Assembly: GCF_029360645.1 (NCBI RefSeq)
Contig: NZ_JARDUA010000003.1
Location: 124,001 to 188,000 of the forward strand
Direction of reading: 5' to 3'
Length of the DNA: 64,000 bases
DNA from: Pontibacter litorisediminis
Lineage (GTDB): Bacteria; Bacteroidota; Bacteroidia; Cytophagales; Hymenobacteraceae
Every line of letters begins with the position of its first letter. The stretch's first letter is position 1. Below the pieces are notes generated by a model that worked only from the letters and a program-made list of their open reading frames with translations, was not told where the DNA came from and made no database searches. Below are positions 48,318 to 59,500 of the stretch, piece after piece. The translations under genes and the position numbers were made by a program.

Positions 48318-48818
48318 TTATTGAAACAGGATCAGCACCTGGTTCTTCTCCACGTTCTGCCTTACCTGCACCTTCACCTCCTTCACCACGCCGTCTCCCG
48401 GCGACTTGAGGATGTTCTCCATCTTCATGGCCTCCAGGATCATGATCGGGTCTCCTTTCTTTACCTCCTGGCCTGGCTGCACCTTCACATCAAGTATAAG
48501 CCCTGGCATGGGAGCTTTTACGTCGTTCACCTTCTGCGCGTTGGCGTTGCTCATGCCCAGCTTATCCAGCAGCAAATCGAAGCGGTCTTTTACGCTAACG
48601 GTTTGGATGGCCCCGTTGATCTTGAACGTGAAGCTCTTCTCCTGATAGTTTGCCGAGACTACCTCGGCGGTAAAGGAGCGTGCGCCTTTGATGATGTGGA
48701 ACGTGTTGGGTCCGATAGGGGAGATGTCCCAGTCGAAAGGGGAATTATTGAGAAGTATGGTATCTTTTTGGATATCAACCTGCCATGTTTTGCCGTTACC
48801 GGTTTTTACCTGGAGCAT
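48318..48818 (-). CDS. biotin carboxyl carrier domain protein (acyl-CoA carboxylase subunit)
   Basis: This 166-residue protein ends in a biotinyl domain (about 100-166) with EAMKME around biotinylated K132, PMPGLILDV before it and NQVLILFQ at the end. The N-terminal half has beta strands (WQVDIQKDTILLNN, SFTAEVVSANYQEKSFTF) typical of Bacteroidota propionyl/methylmalonyl-CoA carboxylase-type carriers. The carboxylase and transferase subunits are not in the window. It stands between pyrH and the M1 peptidase, on the opposite strand to the latter. Confidence 0.88.
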   Translation of the reverse strand: MLQVKTGNGKTWQVDIQKDTILLNNSPFDWDISPIGPNTFHIIKGARSFTAEVVSANYQEKSFTFKINGAIQTVSVKDRFDLLLDKLGMSNANAQKVNDVKAPMPGLILDVKVQPGQEVKKGDPIMILEAMKMENILKSPGDGVVKEVKVQVRQNVEKNQVLILFQ

Positions 48819-48903
48819 CTTCTTTTCGTGTGGTTTCGACCTTAAAGTTAGTGTTTTCTCAGAGTATTTTAGAACTTCACCTCAAAATTAAAACTTTCAG
48901 CGC

Positions 48904-51447
48904 ATGAATCATAGGTTTCTGAGTATAGTAGGCCTTGCCGCTGCCATGGCATTTGCCGGTGGGTGCAAAACCAATAAATCTGTTCTCGATGCAAAACCCA
49001 CACTGCCATCAGCGGCAAAAACTGAAACGCCGGTGGGCCAAGAGCCGGTGTGGGCGCCTAAGAAGTATACATTCAACCCGTCGCGCACCCGCGAGCACGA
49101 TTTGCTGCACACCACCCTCCGCATCAGCTTCGATTGGGAGAAGCAGTACCTGCACGGCTTGGCAGAGCTTACCCTGAAGCCATACTTCTATCCGCAGCGC
49201 CAACTGGTGCTCGACGCCAAAGGCATGGACATCCACAGCGTGCACCTGATGAAGGGGTATGACGGTACTCCGCTGGAATTCGACAATGACGGACAGAAGC
49301 TGACCATCGACCTGGGCCGGGAGTATACCCGCAACGAAGAATACACCCTAGAGATAGACTACACGGCCAAGCCGAACGAACTGGCCTCCGGCGGCTCCGA
49401 TGCCATTACCGACGATAAGGGGTTATACTTTATCAACCCACTAGGAACCGAGCCAAACAAGCCGCAGCAGATCTGGACCCAAGGCGAAACAGAGGCCAGC
49501 TCCGCCTGGTTCCCGACCATCGACGCCCCCAACGAGCGCATGACGCAGGAGATATACATCACGGTGGACCCGAAGTTCACCACCCTCTCCAACGGCACCT
49601 TTATGTACTCGCGGCAAAACGCCGACGGTACCAAAACCGATTACTGGAAGCAGGAAAAGCCCCACGCCCCATACCTGGCCATGCTGGCCATTGGCGAGTA
49701 CGCCGTGGTGGAGGACAAGTGGCGCGACGTGGAGGTGAACTACTACGTGGAGCCGGAATATGAGAAAACGGCCAAGAAAATCTTTGGCAACACGCCCGAG
49801 ATGATGGAGTTCTTCTCGCAGAAGCTGGGCGTGGATTACCCGTGGGCCAAGTACGCGCAGGTAGTGGTGCGCGACTTTGTGTCGGGGGCGATGGAAAACA
49901 CGTCGGCCTCTACCTTTATGGAAGACCTGCAGCTGAACGAGCGTGAGCTGCTGGACAAGAGCTGGGACGGCATCATCGCCCATGAGCTGTTCCACCAGTG
50001 GTTCGGCGACCTGGTTACCACCGAATCATGGGCCAACCTGCCGCTGAACGAAGCTTTCGCCAATTACTCCGAGTACCTGTGGGCCGAGCACAAGTATGGC
50101 GCCGACGAGGCCGCCTACCTGAATATGGAGGAACTGGAGCAGTACCTGGATGAGGCGGAGACAAAGCGGGAACCACTCATCCGCTACTACTATAACGACC
50201 GCGAGGACATGTTCGACAGCCACTCCTACGCTAAGGGCGGCCGCGTGCTGCACATGCTGCGCAAACTTGTTGGCGACGATGCCTGGTGGGCTTCCCTTAA
50301 CTTATACTTAACCCGCAACAAGTACAGCGATGTGGAGGTGGCGGAGCTGCGGATGGCCTTTGAGGACGTGACCGGCAAGGACCTGATGTGGTTCTTTGAC
50401 CAGTGGTTTATGAAGCCAGGCCACCCGGAGCTGCTGGTGACGCAGCGCTACAACAAAGGACAGTTGCAACTGAATGTGCAGCAACTGCAGGATACCGCTT
50501 ATGTGCCGGTTTACCGCCTGCCATTGCAGGTAGCCGTTTGGGCGGACGGCAAAAAGCAAGTATACCCTATCGTGGTAGACAAGGCCAGGCAGACATTCAC
50601 GTTTGATGTGGCCACACAGCCACAGTTGGTGCTGTTCGATGCCGAGCAGCAGTTGCTGGGGGTAGTGGAGCATGAGAAGACAGAGGAAGAGCTGCTGTAC
50701 CAGTTCCGCAACGCGGGCCATCTGGCGCCAAAGCTGGAAGCGCTATATGAGCTGCAGGAGCAGGCTGCCCGCCCGCAGGTGCAAAGCATGTACAAAGAAG
50801 CGCTGCAGGATGAGTACTGGGCGGTGCGGAGCACAGCCTTAGGCATTGTGAGTCGCCTGAAAGAAGGGCAGGCGTCGGCACTGGAACCGATTGTAAGGCA
50901 AATGGCGACGAAAGATAAAAAAGGAGCTGTGCGTGCCGAGGCCATACTTGCGTTGGCAGGCTGGGGCGGAGACAAGTATAAAAGCCTGTTCAGCCAAGCC
51001 ATGAACGATAGCTCCTACCAGGTTTCGGCGGCTGCCGTGCTAGCGTATGCCGGTACTGGCGCCAGTGACGCAAAGCAGAGGCTGGCGCAGTTTGAGCAGG
51101 AGGACAACGAGGAGATCGTGCTGGCGCTGGCCACCTTCTATGCCGTGCAGGCAGGGCCGGAAAAGTATGACTGGTTTATGCAAAAGATAAAATCAGCTAA
51201 CAGTGGTGAGCTATACTACCTGCTGCAAAGCTTCGGCGCCTACCTGGCCAGCAACAGCCAGACCAACACCCCAGAGGTGATCGCCATGTTGGGAGATATT
51301 GCGCGGAACCACCGGCTGTACTACGTGCGCGCCGCTGCCTATCAGACACTTATGGTCATGTCTGAAAAACCGGAGGTGGAAGAGCTGATGCAGCAGATAA
51401 AGGCAAACGAGAAGGACGAGCGGCTGCTTCAGATGTATGGCATGTAG
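48904..51447 (+). CDS. M1 family aminopeptidase lipoprotein
   Basis: This 847-residue zinc metallopeptidase has a signal peptide and lipobox AGGC, so it is membrane-anchored in the periplasm or on the surface. The M1 tunnel motif GAMEN is at about 329-333 and the zinc site HELFH is at 360-364 with the third ligand E383 (LPLNEAFANY). After the catalytic and linker domains (to about 600) come HEAT-like helices (about 600-847) such as YWAVRSTALGIVSRLKEG. It trims N-terminal residues from peptides, presumably for nutrition. It carries six or more AAGTATA copies. Confidence 0.95.
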   Translation: MNHRFLSIVGLAAAMAFAGGCKTNKSVLDAKPTLPSAAKTETPVGQEPVWAPKKYTFNPSRTREHDLLHTTLRISFDWEKQYLHGLAELTLKPYFYPQRQLVLDAKGMDIHSVHLMKGYDGTPLEFDNDGQKLTIDLGREYTRNEEYTLEIDYTAKPNELASGGSDAITDDKGLYFINPLGTEPNKPQQIWTQGETEASSAWFPTIDAPNERMTQEIYITVDPKFTTLSNGTFMYSRQNADGTKTDYWKQEKPHAPYLAMLAIGEYAVVEDKWRDVEVNYYVEPEYEKTAKKIFGNTPEMMEFFSQKLGVDYPWAKYAQVVVRDFVSGAMENTSASTFMEDLQLNERELLDKSWDGIIAHELFHQWFGDLVTTESWANLPLNEAFANYSEYLWAEHKYGADEAAYLNMEELEQYLDEAETKREPLIRYYYNDREDMFDSHSYAKGGRVLHMLRKLVGDDAWWASLNLYLTRNKYSDVEVAELRMAFEDVTGKDLMWFFDQWFMKPGHPELLVTQRYNKGQLQLNVQQLQDTAYVPVYRLPLQVAVWADGKKQVYPIVVDKARQTFTFDVATQPQLVLFDAEQQLLGVVEHEKTEEELLYQFRNAGHLAPKLEALYELQEQAARPQVQSMYKEALQDEYWAVRSTALGIVSRLKEGQASALEPIVRQMATKDKKGAVRAEAILALAGWGGDKYKSLFSQAMNDSSYQVSAAAVLAYAGTGASDAKQRLAQFEQEDNEEIVLALATFYAVQAGPEKYDWFMQKIKSANSGELYYLLQSFGAYLASNSQTNTPEVIAMLGDIARNHRLYYVRAAAYQTLMVMSEKPEVEELMQQIKANEKDERLLQMYGM

Positions 51448-51484
51448 GCCTTCAGAAATTTTTTCACATTTTTTTGCGACAATA

Positions 51485-51515
51485 TTTGACTTGAAACAAA
51501 AAGGGCTTAATTTTG
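51485..51515 (+). promoter_or_regulatory. consensus promoter for the tRNA-tuf transcript
   Basis: TTTG (51485-51488), 19-bp spacer and TAATTTTG (51508-51515) fit the Bacteroidota promoter exactly. Transcription would start near 51522, about 75 nt before tRNA-Tyr. Confidence 0.85.
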
Positions 51516-51597
51516 CATCTCCTTAGAACAAAGAACACGGCGCAAGCGGTGGAAGTCTAAGGAAAAGTTCTGCTGATTTGATGTAGAAAATAGTCTT

Positions 51598-51683
51598 GGG
51601 GAGATTCCAGAGCGGCCAAATGGGACGGACTGTAACTCCGTTGTCTTACGACTTCGCAGGTTCGAATCCTGCTCTCCCCACCA
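51598..51683 (+). tRNA. tRNA-Tyr (GTA)
   Basis: The acceptor stem GGGGAGA/TCTCCCC, anticodon GTA in CTGTAAC, a long class II variable arm and TTCGAATCC in the T-arm support this. The discriminator A and 3' CCA are encoded. Confidence 0.95.
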
Positions 51684-51765
51684 GTTAGTGAGTGAATAGC
51701 TGAATGTCTAAATGAGTGGATGCTGATTTATTCGTTCTTTTATTTCCTCGGTTAATATTATTGAA

Positions 51766-51838
51766 GCGGGAGTAGCTCAGTTGGTAGAGCGATAGCCTTC
51801 CAAGCTATAGGCCGCGAGTTCGACCCTCGTCTCCCGCT
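51766..51838 (+). tRNA. tRNA-Gly (TCC)
   Basis: Acceptor GCGGGAG/CTCCCGC, D-arm AGCTCAGTTGGTAGAGC, anticodon TCC in CTTCCAAG, and T-arm GTTCGACCC. The CCA end is not encoded. Confidence 0.95.
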
Positions 51839-51947
51839 CTTTTAATGTCAGAAAATACTTGCTATTATGACTGGAGAAGGAAATTCATGCAGATGAGCTT
51901 CCTTTTTAGTGTAAATAGGGATTTGGTTTTTCTGACGGATTTAAGAA

Positions 51948-52019
51948 GCCGACGTAGCTCAGGGGTAGAGTACTTCCTTGGTAAGGAAGGGGTCGTGGGT
52001 TCAATTCCCATCGTTGGCT
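51948..52019 (+). tRNA. tRNA-Thr (GGT)
   Basis: Acceptor GCCGACG/CGTTGGC (one G-T wobble), D-arm AGCTCAGGGGTAGAG, anticodon GGT in the loop TTGGTAA, and T-arm GGTTCAATTCC. The CCA end is not encoded. Confidence 0.93.
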
Positions 52020-52091
52020 CACAGTCCGTTACGTGTAATTAAAAAGCGCGACAGAAACTTAAACGTTTTAACCTTAATTTAATATCATACA

Positions 52092-53279
<1,188 letters not shown>

Positions 53280-53291
53280 TACTATGTTTTC

Positions 53292-53332
53292 AAACCCGAT
53301 CTTGAAAGATTTTTTGGGATCGGGTTTGTTTT
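53292..53332 (+). terminator. terminator after tuf
   Basis: A perfect 10-bp stem AAACCCGATC/GATCGGGTTT (53292-53301 with 53318-53327) is followed by GTTTT. The right arm supplies TTTG of the next promoter. Confidence 0.9.
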
Positions 53333-53355
53333 CATAAAACTTATAGATAAATTTG
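53325..53355 (+). promoter_or_regulatory. consensus promoter for tRNA-Trp-secE-nusG
   Basis: TTTG (53325-53328), 19-bp spacer and TAAATTTG (53348-53355) match the consensus. The -33 box overlaps the end of the tuf terminator, so termination of one unit and initiation of the next share sequence. Start near 53362. Confidence 0.85.
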
Positions 53356-53387
53356 CACTCCAATTCATAATTGGCGTGCATTTTTTT

Positions 53388-53460
53388 ACGGGTGTAGCTC
53401 AATTGGTAGAGTAGTGGTCTCCAAAACCATTGGCTGGGAGTTCGAGTCTCTCCACCCGTG
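53388..53460 (+). tRNA. tRNA-Trp (CCA)
   Basis: Acceptor ACGGGTG/CACCCGT, D-arm AGCTCAATTGGTAGAG, anticodon CCA in the loop CTCCAAA, and T-arm GTTCGAGTC. The CCA end is not encoded. Confidence 0.95.
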
Positions 53461-53491
53461 CAACATTTTTCACCATCTGGTAAGCGAAGCG

Positions 53492-53683
53492 ATGAGCAAT
53501 ATTAGAACCTACATTAACGACACTGTCGAGGAGATGAAGAACAAGGTCTCTTGGCCTTCATACGGAGAGTTGCAGAACAGTTCTGTGCTGGTGTTGATTG
53601 GTTCATTGATTTTTGCTTTGGTTGTTGGTGCTATGGACTTCGGGTTCGATACGGTGCTGACTTGGTTTTACAACCAGTTTTAA
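53492..53683 (+). CDS. secE: preprotein translocase subunit SecE
   Basis: This 63-residue single-TM subunit clamps SecY in the Sec channel. The amphipathic helix YINDTVEEMKNKVSWPSYGE with the SWPS motif is followed by one TM (VLVLIGSLIFALVVGAMDF). The start is ATG 53492, matching the family N-terminus; an in-frame ATG at 53414 lies inside tRNA-Trp and is rejected. It is followed 11 bp later by nusG. Confidence 0.96.
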   Translation: MSNIRTYINDTVEEMKNKVSWPSYGELQNSSVLVLIGSLIFALVVGAMDFGFDTVLTWFYNQF

Positions 53684-53694
53684 ATTAGGAATAC

Positions 53695-54255
53695 ATGGCT
53701 GATTTAAAGTGGTATGTAGTTCGCGCGGTAAGTGGCCAGGAGAAAAAGGCAAAAGCCTACCTGGAGAATGAAATAATGCGTCACGGCCTTACAGAATACG
53801 TTCCGCAGGTGCTTATCCCTGCTGAGAAAGTATACGAGATGCGTGGTGGCAAGAAAAGGATCCGGGAGCGTAGCTTCTTTCCGGGTTATGTACTGGTTCA
53901 TGCTGACCTTTCTCACGGTGAGGCAGAACACATTATCATCAGTACACCAGGAGTGATTGGCTTTTTAGGGACCGATGAGAAAGGTTCGCCAAGCAAAAAG
54001 CCAGTGCCTTTGCGCCAGTCTGAGGTAAACAGAATACTGGGTACAGTGGACGAGGCCGAGGAGCAGGCAGAGGTGCTCGATACACCATTCGTGGTAGGCG
54101 AAATCGTGAAAGTAATGGACGGTCCATTCAGCGGTTTCTCTGGCACAGTAGAGGAGGTGTTTGAAGAGCGCAAAAAGCTGAACGTAATGGTGAAGATCTT
54201 CGGAAGAAACACCCCGGTTGAGCTGAACTACATGCAAGTAGAAAAAGAATCGTAG
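53695..54255 (+). CDS. nusG: transcription termination/antitermination factor NusG
   Basis: This 186-residue regulator bridges RNA polymerase and ribosome or Rho. The NGN domain has KWYVVRAVSGQEKKAKAYLE at the N-terminus and GYVLVHADLSHGEAEHIIIS; the C-terminal KOW has GEIVKVMDGPFSGFSGTVEE. The length is normal for Bacteroidota. One AAGTATA copy (53828) is the only one found between 51 and 57 kb. Confidence 0.98.
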   Translation: MADLKWYVVRAVSGQEKKAKAYLENEIMRHGLTEYVPQVLIPAEKVYEMRGGKKRIRERSFFPGYVLVHADLSHGEAEHIIISTPGVIGFLGTDEKGSPSKKPVPLRQSEVNRILGTVDEAEEQAEVLDTPFVVGEIVKVMDGPFSGFSGTVEEVFEERKKLNVMVKIFGRNTPVELNYMQVEKES

Positions 54256-54268
54256 TAAATAAATATTA

Positions 54269-54712
54269 ATGGCAAAGGAAATAAAAGGTTATCTGAAACT
54301 TCAGATAAAGGGAGGTGCCGCGAATCCATCGCCACCGGTTGGACCTGCACTTGGTTCAAAAGGTCTTAACATCATGGAGTTCTGCAAGCAGTTCAATGCT
54401 AGAACCCAGGAGAAGGCTGGCCAGGTGTTACCAGTTTTGATTACTATCTACGCAGACAAGTCTTTTGACTTCGTTGTTAAGACTCCACCTGCTCCAGTGT
54501 TGCTGATGGACGCTGCCAAGATTAAGGGCGGTTCCAAAGAGCCTAACCGTAACAAGGTTGGTTCGGTAACATGGGATCAAGTAAGAGAGATCGCCGAGAC
54601 GAAGATGCCTGACCTGAATGCTTTCAAACTGGAGTCAGCCATGAAAATGGTAGCAGGTACAGCAAGAAGCATGGGCATTACAGTATCTGGCACAGCTCCG
54701 TGGAACGAATAA
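54269..54712 (+). CDS. rplK: 50S ribosomal protein uL11
   Basis: This 147-residue stalk-base protein binds the GTPase-associated 23S rRNA region. Marks: [20 protein letters not shown] with the conserved proline-rich loop, [14 protein letters not shown], and the C-terminal [11 protein letters not shown]. It is in the order rplK-rplA-rplJ-rplL-rpoB-rpoC. Confidence 0.99.
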   Translation: MAKEIKGYLKLQIKGGAANPSPPVGPALGSKGLNIMEFCKQFNARTQEKAGQVLPVLITIYADKSFDFVVKTPPAPVLLMDAAKIKGGSKEPNRNKVGSVTWDQVREIAETKMPDLNAFKLESAMKMVAGTARSMGITVSGTAPWNE

Positions 54713-54726
54713 CAAGTTGAAGGAAA

Positions 54727-55419
54727 ATGGCGAAAATTTCAAAAAATAGAAAAGCGGCTTTAGCCAAAGCCGATCTTACGAAAGAGTATTCTCTAACAGA
54801 TGCCGCTTCGGTTGTAAAGGACATTACCTTCACAAAGTTCGATGCCTCTGTAGATATTGATGTACGTTTGGGCGTAGATCCCCGCAAAGCCGATCAAATG
54901 GTGCGCGGTATCGTTACGCTGCCTCACGGAACTGGTAAAGAAGTAAAGGTACTTGCTTTGGTTACTCCTGACAAAGAGCAGGAAGCTAAGGATGCTGGTG
55001 CTGACTACGTAGGTCTTGATGACTATATCCAGAAGATCGAGAAAGGCTGGACAGATGTGGACGTGATCATCACGATGCCAGCTGTTATGGCGAAAGTAGG
55101 TCGTTTGGGTAGAATCTTGGGTCCTCGTAACCTGATGCCAAACCCTAAGTCGGGTACAGTGACACAGGATGTAGCTAAAGCCGTGAAAGAGGTGAAAGCC
55201 GGTAAGATTGACTTCAAAGTCGACAAGTTCGGTATCATCCACACGAGTGTTGGTAAAGTTTCCTTCTCTGCAGAGCAGCTTGCTGCCAACGCAAACGAGG
55301 TAATCCAGACCCTGAACCGTCTGAAGCCTTCCTCAGCTAAAGGTACTTACATCAAGAGCATCACATTGTCTAGCACAATGAGCCCGGCCGTAATCGTTGA
55401 CAAGAACGCAACTATCTAA
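54727..55419 (+). CDS. rplA: 50S ribosomal protein uL1
   Basis: This 230-residue protein of the L1 stalk, involved in E-site tRNA release, shows [19 protein letters not shown], the [20 protein letters not shown] signature and [20 protein letters not shown]. It lies 14 bp after rplK. The region before the gene is too short for the classical L1 feedback site to be judged. Confidence 0.99.
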   Translation: MAKISKNRKAALAKADLTKEYSLTDAASVVKDITFTKFDASVDIDVRLGVDPRKADQMVRGIVTLPHGTGKEVKVLALVTPDKEQEAKDAGADYVGLDDYIQKIEKGWTDVDVIITMPAVMAKVGRLGRILGPRNLMPNPKSGTVTQDVAKAVKEVKAGKIDFKVDKFGIIHTSVGKVSFSAEQLAANANEVIQTLNRLKPSSAKGTYIKSITLSSTMSPAVIVDKNATI

Positions 55420-55423
55420 GAAA

Positions 55424-55948
55424 ATGACCAGGGAAGAAAAAGAGATAATTGTAAAAGACCTGAGCGAGAAGTTAGCTAACACAAACTACTTCTATATTAC
55501 TGATGCTTCCACTATGTCTGTAGCCAGCATCAACGCGTTCAGAAGAATGGCATTCGATCGTGGTATCGAATACAAAGTGTATAAGAACACACTTATCAAG
55601 AAAGCGCTAGATACTTTAGAAGCCGATACTTCTGCGCTTGAGGATGTTTTAAAGGGCGCTTCCGGTATCCTGTTCTCGAAAGAGTCAGGCAATGCACCTG
55701 CGAAACTGATCCAAGACTTCAGAAAGAAAGGCAGTACGCTCCCTCTGCTTAAGGGTGCTTTCATCGACAGTGGTCTTTTCATTGGCGAAGAGCAGCTTAA
55801 GACGCTTGCAGAAATCAAGTCTAAGGATGAGCTTATTGGCGAAATCATCGGTCTTCTTCAGTCACCTGCTAAGAATGTGGTTTCTGCCCTTCAGAGCAGT
55901 GGCGGTAAGCTGGCGGGTATCTTGAAAACATTATCAGAAAAAGAATAA
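55424..55948 (+). CDS. rplJ: 50S ribosomal protein uL10
   Basis: This 174-residue stalk protein carries the L7/L12 dimers. The start at ATG 55424 gives MTREEKEIIVKDLSEKLANT; the open frame back to 55397 lies in rplA. Family marks: RIEYKVYKNTLIKKAL-like (here GIEYKVYKNTLIKKAL) and KGSTLPLLKGAFIDSGLF, and the C-terminal helix for L7/L12 binding (SALQSSGGKLAGILKTL). No clear L10-L12 autoregulatory leader can fit in the 4-bp gap. Confidence 0.98.
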   Translation: MTREEKEIIVKDLSEKLANTNYFYITDASTMSVASINAFRRMAFDRGIEYKVYKNTLIKKALDTLEADTSALEDVLKGASGILFSKESGNAPAKLIQDFRKKGSTLPLLKGAFIDSGLFIGEEQLKTLAEIKSKDELIGEIIGLLQSPAKNVVSALQSSGGKLAGILKTLSEKE

Positions 55949-55990
55949 TTTAAAAACGTAATCAATAAGTAACTTTTAATTTCTATAAAA

Positions 55991-56371
55991 ATGGCAGATT
56001 TGAAAGCATTCGCTGAGCAGTTAGTAAACTTGACTGTTAAAGAAGTTAACGAACTAGCTACAATCCTTAAGGATGAGTATGGCATTGAGCCTGCTGCTGC
56101 TGCTCCAGTGATGGTTGCTGGTGGTGGTGCTGCTGAAGGAGGAGCTGCTGCAGAAGAAAAAACTTCTTTTGACGTAATCCTTAAATCAGCTGGTGCTCAG
56201 AAACTAGCAGTTGTTAAGCTTGTAAAAGAGCTTACTGGCCTTGGTCTGAAAGAAGCTAAAGAAGTAGTAGACAGCGCTCCTAAAGCTCTGAAAGAAGGTG
56301 TTGCTAAGGACGAGGCTGAGTCACTGAAGAAATCTTTAGAAGAAGCTGGTGCTGAAGTGGAGGTAAAATAA
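55991..56371 (+). CDS. rplL: 50S ribosomal protein bL12
   Basis: This 126-residue stalk protein recruits translational GTPases. The N-terminal dimerisation helices are followed by an Ala/Gly-rich hinge (about 38-55) and the compact C-terminal domain with [20 protein letters not shown]. The DNA is highly codon-biased. It is the last gene before rpoB, with a hairpin between them. Confidence 0.98.
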   Translation: MADLKAFAEQLVNLTVKEVNELATILKDEYGIEPAAAAPVMVAGGGAAEGGAAAEEKTSFDVILKSAGAQKLAVVKLVKELTGLGLKEAKEVVDSAPKALKEGVAKDEAESLKKSLEEAGAEVEVK

Positions 56372-56394
56372 TCCCGCTTTATCAACATACTGAG

Positions 56395-56434
56395 AACAGG
56401 TAGACCTGGCAAATTCGTCAGGTCTTTTCCTGTT
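56395..56434 (+). terminator. nested hairpin/attenuator between rplL and rpoB
   Basis: AGACCTG (56402-56408) pairs with CAGGTCT (56419-56425), followed by TTTT. An outer AACAGG/CCTGTT pair (56395-56400 with 56429-56434) encloses it. A partial terminator here would lower rpoB relative to rplL, as is known in other bacteria. Confidence 0.65.
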
Positions 56435-56531
56435 TGTATACAGATTCAAGATAATTGGATCTTTTTTTTGCCCACAGCTGTTTTGGACTCTGTGTGCTCG
56501 TAACCGATTATAAACGTAAAATTCCAAGGCT

Positions 56532-59500
56532 TTGGCTAAGAATAAAACGACAGATAGAATCAATTTTGCCTCTATAAAGTCGGTGATTGATTACCCTGAC
56601 TTTTTGGATGTTCAGGTGCAGTCATTCCAGGACTTCTTTCAGCTGGAGACTCCTGCTGAAAATAGAGCGCAAGAGGGGCTGTTCAAGGTATTTGCCGAGA
56701 ACTTTCCCATCTCAGATTCACGCGAAAACTTCGTACTGGAGTTCATCGACTATCATATAGATCCTCCAAAATACTCTGTTGATGAGTGTATTGACAGGGG
56801 CCTTACCTATTCTGTTCCGCTTAAAGCAAAACTTCGCCTGATCTGTAATGATGAGGACAACGAGGACTTTGAAACGATTGAGCAGGAGGTGTTCTTAGGC
56901 AACATCCCATACATGACTGAGAAAGGCTCCTTTGTGATCAATGGGGCTGAACGTGTTATTGTATCGCAGTTGCACCGCTCTCCGGGTGTGTTCTTTGCAC
57001 AGAGCAAGCATACCAACGGAACCAAGCTTTATTCTGCCAGAATCATTCCTTTCAAAGGTTCTTGGGTTGAGTTTGCGACAGACGTGAACAACGTGATGTA
57101 TGCCTACATCGACCGTAAGAAGAAGTTCCCGGTAACAACCCTGCTCCGTGCGATTGGTTACGGTACAGATAAAGACATCCTGGACCTGTTCGGCCTTTCT
57201 GAGGAAGTGCCTGCAGACAAGAACACCCTGAAAAACTCAATCGGCCGCAGGCTGGCTGCCCGTGTTCTGAGAACATGGACAGAGGACTTTGTGGACGAGG
57301 ATACAGGGGAGGTAGTTTCCATAGACCGTAACGAGGTGCTATTAGAGCGTGACTCTGAAATCACCCCAGAAGATATAGATGTTATACTTGACTCAGGTGT
57401 GCAGTCTATCATCCTGCACCGAGAGAATGTAAACATCGCTGATTACGCCATTATATATAACACGCTTCAGAAGGATAACTCCAACTCTGAGAAGGAGGCG
57501 GTAGAGCAGATCTATCGTCAGCTTCGTAACACGGAGGCGCCGGACGAAGAGACTGCGCGTGACATCATCCAGAAGCTGTTCTTCTCAGACAAGCGCTATG
57601 ACCTGGGTGAAGTTGGCCGCTACAGAATTAACAAGAAGCTTGGCCTGGATACAAACTGGGATGCGAAAGTGCTGACGAACGAGGACATCGTCCTGATCGT
57701 GAAGTACCTGATCGGTTTGATCAACTCCAAGGCTGTAGTGGATGATATTGACCACCTGAGCAACCGCCGTGTAAGAACGGTAGGTGAGCAGCTGTATGCA
57801 CAGTTCGGCGTAGGTCTGGCTCGTATGGCCCGTACCATCAAGGAGCGTATGAACGTGCGTGACAACGAAGACTTCAAGCCGGTTGACCTGATCAACGCGC
57901 GCACGCTGTCTTCAGTGATCAACTCGTTCTTCGGAACAAACCAGCTTTCCCAGTTCATGGACCAGACCAACCCGCTGGCGGAAGTGACGCACAAGCGTCG
58001 TGTTTCTGCCCTGGGACCAGGTGGTCTGTCTAGAGAGCGTGCCGGTTTCGAGGTACGTGACGTGCACTATACACACTATGGCCGTCTGTGTACCATCGAG
58101 ACACCGGAAGGGCCGAACATCGGTCTGATTTCTTCCCTGTGCGTGCACGCCCGCGTGAACCACATGGGCTTTATCGAAACGCCTTATAGAAAGGTTGTGG
58201 AAGGTAAAGTAGTGGTAGACGGTTCTGTAGAGTACCTGACAGCCGAGGAAGAAGATACCCACCACATCGCTCAGGCTAACGCCCCGATTGATGATAACGG
58301 TAACTTCCTGAATGATCGTGTAAAAGGCCGTTTCGAAGGTGACTTCCCGGTTGAAGAGCCAACGACCTATACATACATGGACATTGCGCCGAACCAGATC
58401 GTATCTGTGGCGGCCTCGTTGATTCCGTTCCTGGAGCATGACGATGCTAACCGCGCCCTGATGGGGTCGAACATGCAACGTCAGGCGGTGCCACTTCTGA
58501 AGCCTGAGGCTCCGATTGTAGGTACAGGCCTGGAAGGAAGAGCTGCTATTGACTCCAGAGCACTGGTTATCGCAGAGGGAGACGGTGTGATCGACTTTGT
58601 AGATGCGAATAAGATCGTTGTGAAATATGATCTATCGGATGAGGAGAAGCTGGTTTCCTTTGACGCCGAGTACGTGACCTACAAGCTGGTGAAGTTCAGA
58701 AGAACAAACCAGGATACTTGTATCAACCTGACACCGCTTGTTAAGAAGGGCGAGCGTGTAACCAAAGGCCAGCCACTGTGCGAAGGCTATGCTACTAACA
58801 ACGGAGAGTTGGCTATTGGCAGAAACATGCAGGTGGCCTTCATGCCTTGGCAGGGATATAACTTTGAGGATGCGATCGTAATATCTGAGCGTGTAGTACG
58901 TGACGATATCTTTACTTCCATTCACATTGAGGAGTTTGAGCTGGAGGTGCGTGAGACGAAGCGTGGTGAGGAGGAACTGACATCAGAGATTCCGAACGTA
59001 AGCGAAGAGGCTGTACGCAACCTGGACGAGAACGGCATTATCCGTATTGGTGCTGAGGTTCGCGAAGGCGATATCCTGATAGGCAAGATTACGCCAAAGG
59101 GAGAAACCGACCCAACACCGGAGGAGAAGCTGCTTCGCGCCATCTTCGGTGACAAGGCCGGCGATGTGAAGGATGCTTCGCTTAAGGCGCCGCCCTCATT
59201 GAACGGTGTGGTTATTGAGACCAAGCTGTTCTCGCGTCCGAAGAAAGACAAGAACCTGCGGGCCAAGTCGAAGAAAGAAGTTGAAGAGCTGAAGGTAAAG
59301 TATGCCAAGGAGCTGACTGTCATCAAAAATGTGATGGTAGACAAGCTGGTAGACCTGCTGGAAGGCAAAACATCTCAGGGCATCCGCCACAAGTTCGGTG
59401 ATGAGATCCTGACGAAGGGCGTTAAGTTCTCACGCAGAAACATCACAGAGGCCCTGTTTCCTGAGAAGAACCCTTACAAGGACGAGAGCAACTATGCGGT

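Noticed and set aside
55420-55424. L10(L12)4 autoregulatory leader before rplJ
   Set aside because: rplA and rplJ are separated by only 4 bp, leaving no room for the usual leader; a site within rplA was not recognised.
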